From Caprimulgus europaeus (taxonomy: Eukaryota > Chordata > Aves > Caprimulgiformes > Caprimulgidae): a stretch of DNA of 64,000 nt. Position 1 is the stretch's first letter. Each line of letters opens with the position of its first letter. Below the pieces are notes generated by a model. That model saw nothing but the letters and a program-made list of their open reading frames with translations. It was not told the DNA's origin and searched no databases. Below, piece by piece: positions 49,601-57,347 of this stretch. Both the position numbers and the translations under genes were made by a program. The stretch is taken from NCBI GenBank assembly GCA_907165065.1, contig OU015539.1, positions 17,700,816 through 17,764,815 of the forward strand. Direction: 5' to 3'.

Positions 49601-50723
49601 TATCACTATTCCCACAACACAGACAAGGAGCAGAGAGATTTCCCTTCGTAATACATGTGTAGAGCACCTAGTGTGAGGGGACACCCAAAGAAGCTTCCCA
49701 ATAACAAGAGGTGTAGACTAAAACCTCATTAGTGTCTGTAAAACATGCAGCTTTACATAAAAGCTTAATAAATATTTCTTCATGTCACTGTACAAAATCA
49801 GGCATCACACAACCCAAAACAGTCAGTAACTAAACCAGCATGGACCTGCCAAGTGTTAATTACAGGTGAGAGAGAAGAAAAACAATCCACATGTAACCTT
49901 CCTGAAAAACCATTAAAACAAAACTTATGAAGAACTATAGAAATTGTCTCAATAAATACTGTTTTTAAGAGAAAGCAGCAAAAGAAAGCTAGAGCAAAGT
50001 TATAGTTCAGGCCTAAAGGGAGTTTTTAAGATCAGGCTTTAGCTACGATTGAGACAAGAAAGTTACACAGCTGGTTTTTGTTAAGAGGTTGGTGGATTTT
50101 TTTGTTGTTGTTGACTGTGGTTTTTTGGAGAGTTGTTTTGGTTTTTTTGTTTGGTTGGGTTTTTGTTTTTTTTCAATTAAAACAAAGATTTTTCCCCCCA
50201 GATTTCCCACCCACTGCATGCTGCTTCTTTGTCGGAACTGCTGCAATTTTTATTTTATGCATTCCTTAAAAATTTGGAATTGCAGTCCCACTTGTCCCAG
50301 GAATTCCCTGGAGGTCCAAGACCCTCCTGGGATTTTTGGTTCCAAGCAGCTGGCTGTAGAAGAGTTTGGCTCCAGAAATCTGAATGAGACAGAGCCCACG
50401 TGCACACCCACACTTGACAAAATTAAAGACATGCCACATTCTCCCCTCTTCTGCCACCCATGACGCTACAGCTCCTCCTAGGAAAGGAGAGGAATTTTTT
50501 CCCTCACCTGCATGTCCACCTTGGTGATAAAACCCTTCTCATCCTTGTCACACAGCTGGAAGAGCTCCCTTGCCTTCTCCAGCATCTCTACCTGCACATC
50601 TTCCAATTTGCTCATTTGGCTGGAAGCAGCAGCAGCACCAGGAGCCACTCCATCCTCCTCACCCCCTTCCTCTTCTCCTTCCCAGTGGACGTATCCCAAG
50701 AGTGTTCCCCTCTGGTTCTCCAT
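19695..50723 (-). CDS. CRACR2B: CRACR2B-like large Rab GTPase: EF-hands, coiled coil, Rab domain (17 coding exons)
   Basis: Spliced coding region, exon by exon from high to low coordinate: 50508-50723, 48767-48878, 45890-46061, 43557-43703, 42764-42854, 42541-42633, 37897-38084, 36674-36745, 35765-35819, 31578-31657, 28222-28513, 27914-28055, 27596-27677, 25003-25117, 22022-22129, 21240-21316, 19695-19779. All introns are GT-AG and every phase joins, giving 2127 nt (708 aa plus stop). EF-hand loops lie near residues 59-70 and 93-104, the coiled coil at about 167-380, a linker at 383-506, and the Rab domain at about 515-690 with P-loop [20 protein letters not shown] and ECSA. The end is Cys-Cys-Thr. 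Expected role, from the family: Ca2+-sensing regulation of store-operated Ca2+ entry plus membrane-tethered GTPase activity. The N-terminal half matches remembered human CRACR2B (LCDK-x-x-KGFITK, EETFESG, LWARL, VS-x-NMQKEK) better than CRACR2A. The human protein is remembered as about 400 aa without the Rab domain. Exon structure is well supported; orthology rests on memory. Confidence 0.9.
20778..21222 (+). mobile_element. CR1 LINE 3' fragment next to exon 17 splice donor
   Basis: Begins GGCCACCAGGATGATGCCAG and ends CCCAGTCTGTGGTGCTGTGAC. Antisense to the CRACR2B-like gene, its 3' end lies about 17 nt inside intron 17, very close to the exon 17 donor. Confidence 0.9.
21240..21316 (-). CDS. 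CRACR2B: CRACR2B-like exon 17: Rab domain, G5 motif ECSA
   Basis: The acceptor is CTCTCTGGCAG. It encodes [20 protein letters not shown] followed by MLHMAR. FYECSA is the G5 motif (residues 663-666). The donor used here, CCAG|GTCGGT, is the one that keeps frame with exon 18; a second donor TCG|GTGAGC lies 4 nt further on and would change the C-terminus. A CR1 insertion ends about 17 nt into the following intron. Confidence 0.93.
22022..22129 (-). CDS. CRACR2B: CRACR2B-like exon 16: Rab domain, G4 motif NKMD
   Basis: The acceptor is CCTGTTACAG and the donor CCAAG|GTGTGA; it is exactly 36 codons, phase 0 to 0. The peptide carries [10 protein letters not shown] (G4 guanine-specificity motif, residues 633-636) and the helix [13 protein letters not shown]2A has VPVLLLGNKLD and LGEQLA in register. 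Confidence 0.96.
22799..23250 (+). mobile_element. CR1 LINE 3' fragment
   Basis: Same subfamily as the copies at 20778 and 59073, ending TCTGGGATTCTGGGATTCTA. Antisense to the gene, in the intron between exons 15 and 16. Confidence 0.9.
24175..24805 (-). mobile_element. Solo LTR, same ERVL-like family, copy 2 (inverted, in CRACR2B-like intron)
   Basis: The reverse complement begins TGTCCTGGGG and ends GAAACCACCACA, collinear with the copy at 8655-9265 over its whole length. It lies between exons 15 and 16, in the same orientation as the gene. The flanking 5-mers (AGCAG and ATATA) do not match, so no target duplication is visible. Confidence 0.78.
25003..25117 (-). CDS. CRACR2B: CRACR2B-like exon 15: Rab domain core
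   Basis: The acceptor is TTGGACCCAG and the donor CCAG|GTGAGC, 115 nt, phase 2 to 0. It encodes [20 protein letters not shown] followed by VTAECSF and [13 protein letters not shown]-hydrophobic-MYDVT is the standard Rab segment after switch II and closely resembles FRKADGVIVMYDLT in CRACR2A. Confidence 0.97.
27596..27677 (-). CDS. CRACR2B: CRACR2B-like exon 14: Rab domain, switch II (G3)
   Basis: The acceptor is CTTCCTGACAG and the donor GAGAG|GTGAGC, phase 1 to 2. It encodes [20 protein letters not shown] followed by WDTAGQER, the G3 motif with the catalytic Gln (residue 579) present. This suggests the GTPase is hydrolysis-competent, unlike atypical Rabs that lose this Gln. Confidence 0.97.
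27914..28055 (-). CDS. CRACR2B: CRACR2B-like exon 13: Rab domain, P-loop (G1)
   Basis: The acceptor is CCATTGTAG and the donor ATCG|GTAAGT, phase 0 to 1. It encodes [20 protein letters not shown] (P-loop at about residues 527-535, Lys533 contacting phosphate) and the switch I region ending LNATIG. CRACR2A has SPDRLFKIVFVGNSAVGKTS type sequence here. The intron at ATIG|G is an expected Rab-family position. Confidence 0.97.
28222..28513 (-). CDS. CRACR2B: CRACR2B-like exon 12: divergent linker before the Rab domain
   Basis: The acceptor is CTTCAATACAG; the donor ACCAGG|GTGAGT is strong. It has 292 nt, phase 2 to 0, 97 residues. The frame is open throughout and both junctions restore the frame, which is the main support. 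The peptide begins [20 protein letters not shown] and ends [12 protein letters not shown]; it is polar and probably disordered. I recognise no domain and no close similarity to the CRACR2A linker, which differs in length and sequence. Confidence 0.8.
28643..28683. repeat. (CA)n microsatellite, (TG)n in gene sense
   Basis: About 20 perfect CA units. It lies about 130 nt upstream of the exon 12 acceptor in the transcribed (minus) direction, where the RNA would carry UG repeats. Confidence 0.97.
29814..30088 (+). mobile_element. CR1 LINE fragment lacking its 3' end
   Basis: Matches the middle of the other copies (GGGCTGGAGCAGCTCCGCTG through CCCAGGTTGCCCAGAGAGG) but stops before the usual 3' terminus, so it is truncated at both ends. 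Confidence 0.8.
31578..31657 (-). CDS. CRACR2B: CRACR2B-like exon 11: basic linker
   Basis: The acceptor is CAACTTCCAG; the donor ACG|GTTAGA is weak. It has 80 nt, phase 0 to 2. The peptide starts [27 protein letters not shown] resembles KRSGSVIGKY at the same position in CRACR2A, just after the coiled coil. The junction codon to exon 12 is CG|A (Arg), which fixes the phase. Confidence 0.82.
31764..31861. repeat. 49-bp exact tandem duplication
   Basis: The unit beginning GAGCTCCTGCAGCCCCCACC occurs twice with no difference seen, so the duplication is recent or being homogenised. Intronic, about 110 bp upstream of exon 11. Confidence 0.95.
32375..32450 (-). repeat. Possible MIR-like fragment
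   Basis: ATGAGCAACTGGCCCGAGAT followed by CACACGG and GAGAGGACTGACCTGCCAG resembles the reverse MIR core (TAACTTGCCCAAGGTCACAC...). Short and diverged. Confidence 0.4.
34450..34542. repeat. 18-bp purine minisatellite
   Basis: The unit GAAGAGAGGAGAAGCAGA is repeated four times exactly (34471-34542) after a degenerate purine run. In the gene sense it is a long pyrimidine tract. Intronic between exons 10 and 11. Confidence 0.95.
35765..35819 (-). CDS. CRACR2B: CRACR2B-like exon 10: end of coiled coil
   Basis: The acceptor is TTTGGAGCAG and the donor AAGCTG|GTTAGT, 55 nt, phase 2 to 0. It encodes [18 protein letters not shown], matching human B (LNTRLRDDRDACEARR) and human A (MNKRLRDERD). Reading on into the intron gives a further 32 codons (about 35669-35764) with a five-Cys run before a stop at about 35663; see findings. 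Confidence 0.93.
35920..36358 (+). mobile_element. CR1 LINE 3' fragment
   Basis: Encodes a decayed end of the reverse-transcriptase ORF ([15 protein letters not shown]-type) and ends TGCTGTGATTCTGTGAC. It lies between exons 9 and 10, about 100 bp from exon 10, antisense to the gene. Confidence 0.9.
36674..36745 (-). CDS. CRACR2B: CRACR2B-like exon 9: VSKNMQKEK segment
   Basis: The acceptor is TTTGCCCAG and the donor CTCAG|GTAAGA, 72 nt, phase 2 to 2. The peptide [20 protein letters not shown] is almost identical to the remembered human CRACR2B segment VSRNMQKEK[11 protein letters not shown]. This is one of the strongest signs that the gene is the B paralogue. Confidence 0.95.
37238..37704 (+). 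mobile_element. CR1 LINE 3' fragment
   Basis: Begins AGGTGCTGGAGTGTGTCCAG and ends CTACTCTGGGGTTCTGTGAC. Antisense, just downstream of exon 8. Confidence 0.9.
37897..38084 (-). CDS. CRACR2B: CRACR2B-like exon 8: coiled coil
   Basis: The acceptor is CCCATTGCAG and the donor ACAG|GTGGGA, phase 0 to 2. It encodes 62 residues of continuous heptad-type coiled coil rich in Leu, Glu, Gln and Lys, containing [14 protein letters not shown] and ending EQEQKDR. It is flanked on both sides by CR1 insertions (37238-37704 and 38370-39247). Confidence 0.9.
38370..39247 (+). mobile_element. CR1 LINE, best-preserved copy, open frame of about 250 codons
   Basis: Starts in the segment encoding the reverse-transcriptase DDTK region and keeps an open frame from 38484 to 39239, including [25 protein letters not shown] and [13 protein letters not shown]. 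The 3' end is GACACTGTGTGATGCTGTGA. A small in-frame deletion within [10 protein letters not shown] is seen. It lacks the endonuclease and the N-terminal RT half, so it cannot mobilise itself. Confidence 0.92.
41106..41668 (+). mobile_element. Solo LTR, avian ERVL-like, different family
   Basis: Begins TGTCCTGGTTTGGCTGGGAC and ends GGTTAAACCACGGCA, a pattern I recognise as common among bird ERVL solo LTRs. It is about 560 bp, antisense to the gene, in the intron between exons 7 and 8. No matching target duplication was seen and no internal retroviral genes are present. Confidence 0.72.
42541..42633 (-). CDS. CRACR2B: CRACR2B-like exon 7: coiled coil
   Basis: The acceptor is ATGTCTGCAG and the donor AAG|GTAACA; it is exactly 31 codons, phase 0 to 0. 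The peptide contains [19 protein letters not shown], matching the KEQELE repeat region of CRACR2A and the REQDLE region of CRACR2B. It is entirely helical and charged, as expected for the coiled coil. Confidence 0.92.
42764..42854 (-). CDS. CRACR2B: CRACR2B-like exon 6: coiled coil
   Basis: The acceptor is CCTTTTGTAG and the donor CAG|GTACCT, phase 2 to phase 0. It encodes [20 protein letters not shown], the conserved core of the CRACR2 coiled coil (human B: EHEREVRALYEE; human [11 protein letters not shown]). It is separated from exon 7 by only about 130 nt. Confidence 0.93.
43110..43515 (-). mobile_element. CR1 LINE 3' fragment in sense orientation to the gene
   Basis: On the minus strand it runs from the [11 protein letters not shown]-type segment to a terminus with ATGCTATGATTCTGTGAT. 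It is the only CR1 recognised in the transcription unit that lies in the gene's own orientation; its start is about 40 bp below exon 5. Confidence 0.88.
43557..43703 (-). CDS. CRACR2B: CRACR2B-like exon 5: start of coiled coil
   Basis: The acceptor is TTGCTCCAG and the donor AGAG|GTAAGG, phase 2 to phase 2. It encodes [20 protein letters not shown], nearly the human CRACR2B and CRACR2A segment in the same place, then a charged heptad-like helix ending MEQALKR. This begins the long coiled coil. The exon lies directly beside a CR1 copy in the adjoining intron (43110-43515). Confidence 0.93.
44145..44250 (-). repeat. MIR-like ancient SINE fragment
   Basis: On the plus strand TTTTACAGGTTTGGGAACTG then GAGGCACAAACA and AATTTGCCCAGGTGCCACAT follow the reverse complement of the MIR core (TTTTACAGATGAGGAAACTG, GAGGCACAGAG, ACTTGCCCAAGGTCACA). 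Confidence 0.65.
45890..46061 (-). CDS. CRACR2B: CRACR2B-like exon 4: acidic segment after EF-hands
   Basis: The acceptor is CTTCCACCAG; the donor is A|GTAAGT in the context GAAGA|GTAAGT, phase 1 to phase 2. It encodes the segment containing EETFESG, an acidic run ([11 protein letters not shown]) and [12 protein letters not shown]. Human CRACR2B has EETFESG, an acidic run and LEQLG in the same order, which supports the B paralogue. Confidence 0.92.
48767..48878 (-). CDS. CRACR2B: CRACR2B-like exon 3: EF-hand 2
   Basis: The acceptor is TCTCTGCAG and the donor CTAG|GTGAGG, phase 0 to phase 1. It encodes the helix [15 protein letters not shown] and an EF-hand-like loop at residues 93-104 with E at position 1, N at 3 and 5, G at 6, L at 8 and E at 12. 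The motif GYLTPVEF matches GYLTP-x-EF of CRACR2A and GFLTAREF of CRACR2B. The E for D change at position 1 makes this loop non-canonical. Confidence 0.92.
49376..49556 (+). mobile_element. CR1 LINE short 3' fragment
   Basis: About 180 bp, from AGGCATTGGAAGGGGTTGCC to GGGATTCTGTAAT. Antisense, in the intron between exons 2 and 3. Confidence 0.88.
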
Positions 50724-50766
50724 CTTCTCAAAGTCTTTTCCCCCAGGGTAGGGGCAAATGGAAGAA
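50508..50766 (-). CDS. CRACR2B: CRACR2B-like exon 2: start codon and EF-hand 1
   Basis: The acceptor is a pyrimidine-rich tract ending CCCCACAG just above 50766. The first ATG is at 50723 in good Kozak context (A at -3, G at +4), leaving 43 nt of 5' UTR in this exon. The encoded N-terminus is acidic and Ala-rich to about residue 35. A helix (KARELFQL) and an EF-hand loop follow at residues 59-70: D at positions 1 and 3, G at 6, I at 8, and D instead of the usual E at 12. The donor is CAG|GTGAGG, phase 0. The frame stays open upstream of the ATG to the acceptor, so an N-terminal extension from exon 1 cannot be excluded. Confidence 0.88.
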
Positions 50767-53700
50767 CTGTGGGGCAGGAAACAGAGAAATCCCAGTCAAA
50801 TGTGACCCTCCACTTCCACCCCACACAGCATCCAGTTCCGTGCCTTGTTGGTTGGAAAGAAGAACATTGAGCAGCTGTATCTGTCACCCAGGGGAGGGAG
50901 AGGGACAGTGTGCAGAGGTACACACCATACACAGGCACACAACATGGGTGTAACCAAACCCACCACACAGCCAGAACCCTCCCCACTGGGATGGGCTCCA
51001 GACCCTGCACTGAGCAACGATGCTCTCTCACCATCTCACCTCCTCTAGCTCAGACCTACAGGACAGTCAGAGTTCTCAGCTGGTGAAAGCCAGGTGCCAA
51101 GGGAAGGTTTCAGCAAAGACAAGAGGATAGGAAGGGAATATTAAAGTACACAGATAAATCTGCATGGAAGCACGGTGATAGTCCCCCATTAACTGAGACA
51201 GGGGACTCAAACACCATGAGCAGCATCAACTCCCAGCTCTTGCACAGCTCCCTGGATGTCCTGACCGGGATGCTTCTTGCTGGTCTTGGTTCCTCTGGTA
51301 CTAACACTGCTTTTCCTCCTCCTGTTGCTTTTCTGCACCATCTTGGAACACCAAACCTGCATCACAACTGCAAGAACCCAGAGCAGGACTAAGGCAGAGA
51401 GGAGGAAGATCTGTGCAAGTGATGGAGGAAAGAGAAGGAATGTCTCTCCCAGCCCCCTGCCACCCAGGTCTTCTGGTTGGCCTTCCACCTCTGACATTTT
51501 CTTGTTAACACTTTCCAAAGAGTAAATCCATCTCCTTTCATGTTATTACAGCACAAAGAAAGGTCAGACCATTCCTACGCTGGGAACAATTTAAGAAGCT
51601 GGGCGCTCCTGCTTCTGAGAGCTCGGAAGCTGCCAAACAGAATTTTAATCTGAAATGTTCACCTTTATAGGAAGGAAACCACACGATTGTGGAGACCTTT
51701 CAGAGGCCAAAGAAAATAATTCCCATTATTTAAAAGTACCTAAAACAAAAAGGCTAGGAATGAGGGCACCCCTTTAAGCACAGCACTGTGACCCTAAAGA
51801 TGTCTACAAACACATCCCTACCCCAACTCACCTTCTGATTTGCTGACCCCACATCACACTCTCCAGCTTTTCTTCACCACATTTTTTAAGCCTTGTTGCA
51901 CTGATTGCTTTAGACTTCTCCTGCTGCAGCTTTGTGCTCTGCATTGCAGGGCAGAAGTGAGCTGTGCAAGCAGGCTGAGAGCAGATTTAAACAGTGCGAG
52001 ACAAAGAGGGCTTGAAGGGTTGGTTTGTTGGTTTATTTTAATCTCCAAGAAATTAAAAGCCATGTACAGATGCCATGATAACAAACAAGTCAATTCTGTT
52101 TGCACTCTCAGGACAATGGGAGGATAAAAGCGTGATGGCCAGGAAGAATGTCACATGTGAGGACTACATGAAGCTGACACAAAAGGAGAAGGCAATTATG
52201 CACCACGCTGTTTGACTCCGTTCATTACTGCTGGTGTGTGAGCCAGAGGGTGGTTCTGCTCCAAAGAACAAGCAGAACGCTTCACTCTCCCTTTCAAATC
52301 ACTGGTTTTTCAGGGCACCTTTGTTTAGCGTCACTTGAGAAGATACTTATTTGAAACTCGGCAGAAAACCACCTATAAATGGGTGCTATTCTATGTTTCT
52401 AGTCAAGCAGATACCCCTGGCAAGGAGTGGACACAGAGCTGGCCACAAGCTTTGGAGAACACCACAGAGGAAAGGAGGGAAGGAAGCAGGAAAAGCAAGA
52501 AGGCAGAGGGTGTCTCTCTTGCTCTTTTTCAAACAAACCCTCCAACCTTTTTATTTTTTTTGGTGTTATAGAGGCAACACAGCAAAATTTCTAGGCTAAA
52601 GGTTGATTCTATCCATTAGCTGGACAGTCAACTTGCTTCTGGTGGTAAGTCTGTACGTATAAGTAGTAAAGAGGTTGGAGAGAACCCCAGCTTACTTTTC
52701 ACAATCAAGCAGAAATTGCAAAGTTGGCCTTGAAAGAAAAAAGAAAGACAAGACCCAAATATCTAAGCTGCCTAGATTTTCCAGGTGGTTACAGTGAGGA
52801 ATCCCAGAGCCACACTGATGAGTTATAATGATGGGCTGCTACAGGCCACCTTGCTGAAGCTTTCTCCAGACCCTTTCCTTCCACAAAGACCCAGGCTCAG
52901 CACGAGCAGCTCCCGGTACCAGATGGTGAGTGCAGGTGGCAGCAAGGGAGGAAACTAAACAGGAGTCCAAAGCAAGAGCCACAACAGCATTGCAGAAAAC
53001 AGCCAGAGTGAGAAAAAGTGCAAATAAGAAAATATGTTTTCTGAAACATCCCTCTAGCTGCCAAAGACACACTGTGGTCCCCAGAAGTACAGAAAATCTC
53101 ACTTTCTAGTTAGCAGCTTCATCGTTTCTATTTCAAAAGCCAGAGCAGCCCACACAGACGACGTCTCCTCAGCAAACAAAGGTTATATGAGGAGGATGTG
53201 CTGTTTTCTCTCAGAGATGTATTTGCAAGCTGAAATTGGACCCAGGACATCACTACCTCTAGCAGCTCCTCATTTTATCAAAAGCCCAGCTGTACTGTAG
53301 CTCCCAAACATCGGCTGAGCTAAAAGCCTCTTAATTAGAAGAGCCGGGAGCTTGACATGGACAAGAGTCTGAAAGGATTTCACTCACGTACAAAAGACCA
53401 AGCTCATTAATTCAATGTTCAGAGTGCAAAGTCTCTTGTTCAAGCCACTTCAAGCCAGATGTGGCTCTGTCAATGGCAAGACAGCACTTGTAGAGGAACA
53501 AAGCAGCAAACAAGAGAGCCCCAGTAAGCAAAATACACTGCAGCTCTGACGGACTTCTCCCCCAGAGACCTTTGACCAAGAAGCTCTTCATCCCCATCCC
53601 TGTTTGTGAGGGCACTGCGTGGTATAAACGCAGAGGAGGCACAAAGCAGATCTGTCTAACAAGTGGTGTCACACCCTCCCCAGGTACAGATCATCACTGC

Positions 53701-56700
53701 AAACTACTGGGGAAGCAGCTTCATCAGCAAGATGCAGAACAACACTGCAGGACAACTCTGAAAGAGGCTGAGGTCACTACAGTACTAAAACTGGGGACTG
53801 GTACCCAAAGGTGAAGTCAGTAGAGCTGCCTTGGGTGCAGAAAGATCAGCTTGGGAAGAGCAGTGCTTGCCTGACACAAGTGGAAGAGTCAGAGAAGACA
53901 GGTATGGGCATCTAATGCTTTTGGTCAGGCAAACCTGTGAGATGCAGCCAAGCCACCTCCAGTGACAAAGCCAGGGGTCACTACCAAAACTTCCTGACAG
54001 GATTAATTTTTCCAGGACAAGTCAGCACCAGTTAATGAATTTCCACACCTAGCCTGGAGTCAGGACAATCTCTGCACCTCAAGCTGTTGATTTCCATTGT
54101 AAGAACATCCACAGGGGCTGGTGGCAGAGTTCACCCAGCCCAGCATCTTGCCCTCAGTGGTGGCCATGAATGGCTGGTGAGGGAAGATGAACAGCAAGCA
54201 CAGAGGTTTCCCTGAAGAGACTTGCCAGCCTCTAGCCACTGTCAGCCTGGGGCAATTCCTGAGCCACACGGTTCCCCCCTCATGTCCAGCCTCCCGTTGA
54301 ATCTGTATGGAAACATTCACTGTTCACATTAATGTGCTGACAGAAGTGGGGTGACTGCTGCAATCAGTGGGTGCTGACAAAGCTTCATGGGACAGTTTTC
54401 TGGGCACACAGTTTGACCAGCACTCACTCCACAAGAGACAGGGTCCGAGCTCAGCTCAAACAAGTGCCCCCTACCACCTTCACATCTGGAAACCATGGCA
54501 GAGACCAAAAACTGAGCCTGGGAGATCTACCAGGAAGATGGAAGCGCCAAGGACATGGAGACACCAACGAGCTCCAATCACCCTGGCCAGCCTGGGTGTG
54601 TAATGTTCTCCTGCAGCCCCCACTTCCCCAGGGGTTTGTGCTCAAGGTCAGCTCTGACACTGCACAGTCCAGATTTGGGCAGTGTCCAACATCTGAACAA
54701 CCTGCTACAGAACTCAAGAGAAAGTCTCCAGGACCTGTGGATTACACCAGATATCTCCTGCTACCATGTGTGCTGGGGCCCAGCAAGCAAAAATTGACCT
54801 GCTCTTGCAGGACAACTTTCCCAGAGCCTGGAAAGCAAACACAGATCTTCTCAGACACAGCACAAAACGGGAAATGGGACTGCCAGCAAAGACAGATCAC
54901 ACCAGGTCTTGCATTTCTACACAGCAGTAACTCAGACCAGTCTTACCTGTGTATTTTAACCACCTGAGGCATAAAGTGCAGTTTGTCCTGTGCAAAGCCC
55001 TGCCAGAAGCCAGCTGGATCCCACGGGCATGGCATTCTTGGGGGAAATCACAAGACCTGAGTGTTAATCCTGACTCAGCTCGCCATATGGCCCTGGGTAA
55101 GTCACGTCACCTGCCTGTGCCTGCAGATTGTCAGCCCCTCCAATTTGATTCTGATGCTTGTGACAGCTGGCACTTTATTTTTAAGACTTGGTTCCTGGAG
55201 AATGATAATTACATGTGAAGCATCCAAACAGTTTCAAAGCCTTGAAGCTGAAGAATGAAAAACTTGAGCACAGAACTTGAAGAAACTGCAAATTTCAACA
55301 AACAGAACAGACCCAAGGTGCTTTTCCTGGAAAGGGAAGATACTGCTTCAAGGGAGCGTTACAGTGTCGTGGTTTCCAATTTACTGTCTTGGAAAGCTTC
55401 TCGTTGTAGCCTTACAGAGGTAAAGAAAAGTCAAGGCTAAAATATTATCACCAGCCAAGCCCTTATCTATGTGACCATGGCCACCGTGTGCACATGACAA
55501 CTGTAGGGTTTGATTTTTATTCTTTTTCCCCCACAGCCTGATGACAAGGAGGAAAGGAAAAGTGGGGAGCACAGACAGATTTCCCACAGCTGGTCCTCAG
55601 ATGACCCCAGTGACCACAGGGCACTGAGCACACAGCATTCCCTGCAGTCCTGCCCTAATGCAAGACAGCAAAAAAAACCAAGCCCAGCTGCCTAAGTGGC
55701 TTACCCAGGATGACAGAGCACATGCAGGGTTTGGGTCCTGTGGAGCTACAAGGGAAGGCAGGTTTTTGCTTCCCTGTACCACTGGATTTTTGGTGATAGG
55801 GTGGTAGAAGGGATTATTAAAGAAGAGTTGTTAGAGGTACACAGTAGGTGTCCAAGGTGTATGTGGTGGTTTCACCACACACTAAAGTGCTCAGATGCTT
55901 GCTGGGAAGTTTCCCCAAAGACATCCTCCTCTATCTCTGCCTAAACTAATATGATTAGAAACAACAGAAACACCTCCATACTAAAGCTAAATATTTAAGC
56001 CATTTAATTAATTTAATTTAATTAAAGCAGAAAAAGTGTCTTACAACTTGAAGGGAAGGCATTCACTGGATGTTCAGGTGTGCATTGATCATGCTCTTGA
56101 CCCACACACTGAATGAGACAGGTTTGATCCCATGCAGGAGAGGACATCACACAAAGACAAGGAGATGAAGGGCTGTGGTAAGGGATCCCTGCAGCAGAAG
56201 CCTGTTGCTTCAGGAAATTACAAAAGCAGAGCAGAAGCACGCTGGGATGTGGTAGCACAAAGCATTGGTTGCTTGCTCATGGAATGGGAGTGTCACTCAG
56301 GAGCGGCTGAGGAACAGGCTCTTTTAAAAGAAAAGGGCAATAAAACCTTCATAGGTCCTTATACCATTTTATATCAAATAACATATGTCACTTGCTCTGT
56401 TTCCTTTCCCTCCCAATGTTTTGAAAGCAAATAATTACTTAAAAAGCACTCCTTGTAGGACACAGTCACATCTACACATCCCAGGTTTTACAGCACTGTG
56501 AGATTCAGTGATCAAATACATTTATTTACAATTATTATCCCAGCTGCAGGCAAAAAGCACATATTCTAAATGCACTGACAAAGTGTCAGCCATACAAATC
56601 TGATCAGGTGAGGAATGACACTGACCCCTGTTTCAAGCTGGCTTCCACACAGGCTGAGTTTCCAAACGCTGCTCAAAGAAACCAGGCACCCATTTGGTGG

Positions 56701-57347
56701 AAATTGTTTTAGAAGGCTCTGTCCTGGTGCCTGGGAGGAGGGCAGAAAGAAAAGAGTTCTTTCTCAGTGTACTCAGTTCAAAATTAATTTTGCTCTTTCC
56801 CTGCTCTAGGAAATTTGTTTCCATTGTTTGGAATTTGTTTGGGTGGTTGTTGGGTTCTCCCTTCCCAAAGGGAACGGCAGGAAAGAAAATACACTGAAAA
56901 ATTCGAAAAACATCAATTGTTTTGCAAGGTTTTTTTTTCTTTAAAAAAAAAAAATAAGAAAACCCATACACACCCTGGGCAGAGGGCCTGAAATCAGGTG
57001 TAATATCTAGAGCTCCACTTCAGTCTCTCTCTCTTTTAATTGCCTGCACTTGATTGTATCCCTTTAAGGAAACAGGAACAAATCCAGGAACCTTTGTGTT
57101 GTTTACTCAGCAGATCAGCCCAGCTCCACAGCCCTGAGCCACCCCACTGCAATACCCAGGGATGACTTCAGCACGAGGTGTGGACGATGCAGAGGTACAT
57201 CCCAGCAACACAGCCACCTGCAAGGGGCTCTGCCATTCCAAACAGCATCCTCACAACGGTGCTCTGCTTCAATTCACCCTGTCCCTCACCCAGCTTCATC
57301 AAGGAGGAACATCCATTATCATAGGTGGACTTATCATACCACCTTCA
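50767..57347. other. Upstream or 5'-intronic region of the CRACR2B-like gene
   Basis: Because exon 2 begins with a splice acceptor, at least one untranslated exon must lie further right, here or beyond. Several donor-like sites exist on the minus strand, but none is distinguished by a CpG island. Hydrophobic minus-strand frames at 51207-51518 and 53412-53672 have no support. One MIR-like element is present. Confidence 0.5.
55050..55170 (+). repeat. MIR-like ancient SINE fragment
   Basis: Contains TTAATCCTGACTCAGCT, then GGCCCTGGGTAAGTCACGTC and CCTGCCTGTGCCTGCAG, in the order of the MIR core (CCTGGCTCTGCCACTT, GACCTTGGGCAAGTCACTT, CTCTGTGCCTCAG). Diverged but collinear. Confidence 0.72.

Noticed and set aside
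19695-50723. Assignment to CRACR2A or RAB44 instead of CRACR2B
   Set aside because: The Rab domain alone would fit CRACR2A, but EETFESG, the acidic run and [20 protein letters not shown] fit CRACR2B. RAB44 has different motifs around the P-loop and G5. Paralogy remains to be settled by a tree.
51207-51518. Minus-strand open frame with a hydrophobic stretch and basic tail, resembling a small membrane protein
   Set aside because: No homology recognised and no consistent splice partners. Hydrophobic runs arise easily from T-rich DNA.
53412-53672. Minus-strand frame of 86 codons with one predicted membrane segment
   Set aside because: No family recognised, no promoter or splice support; treated as chance.
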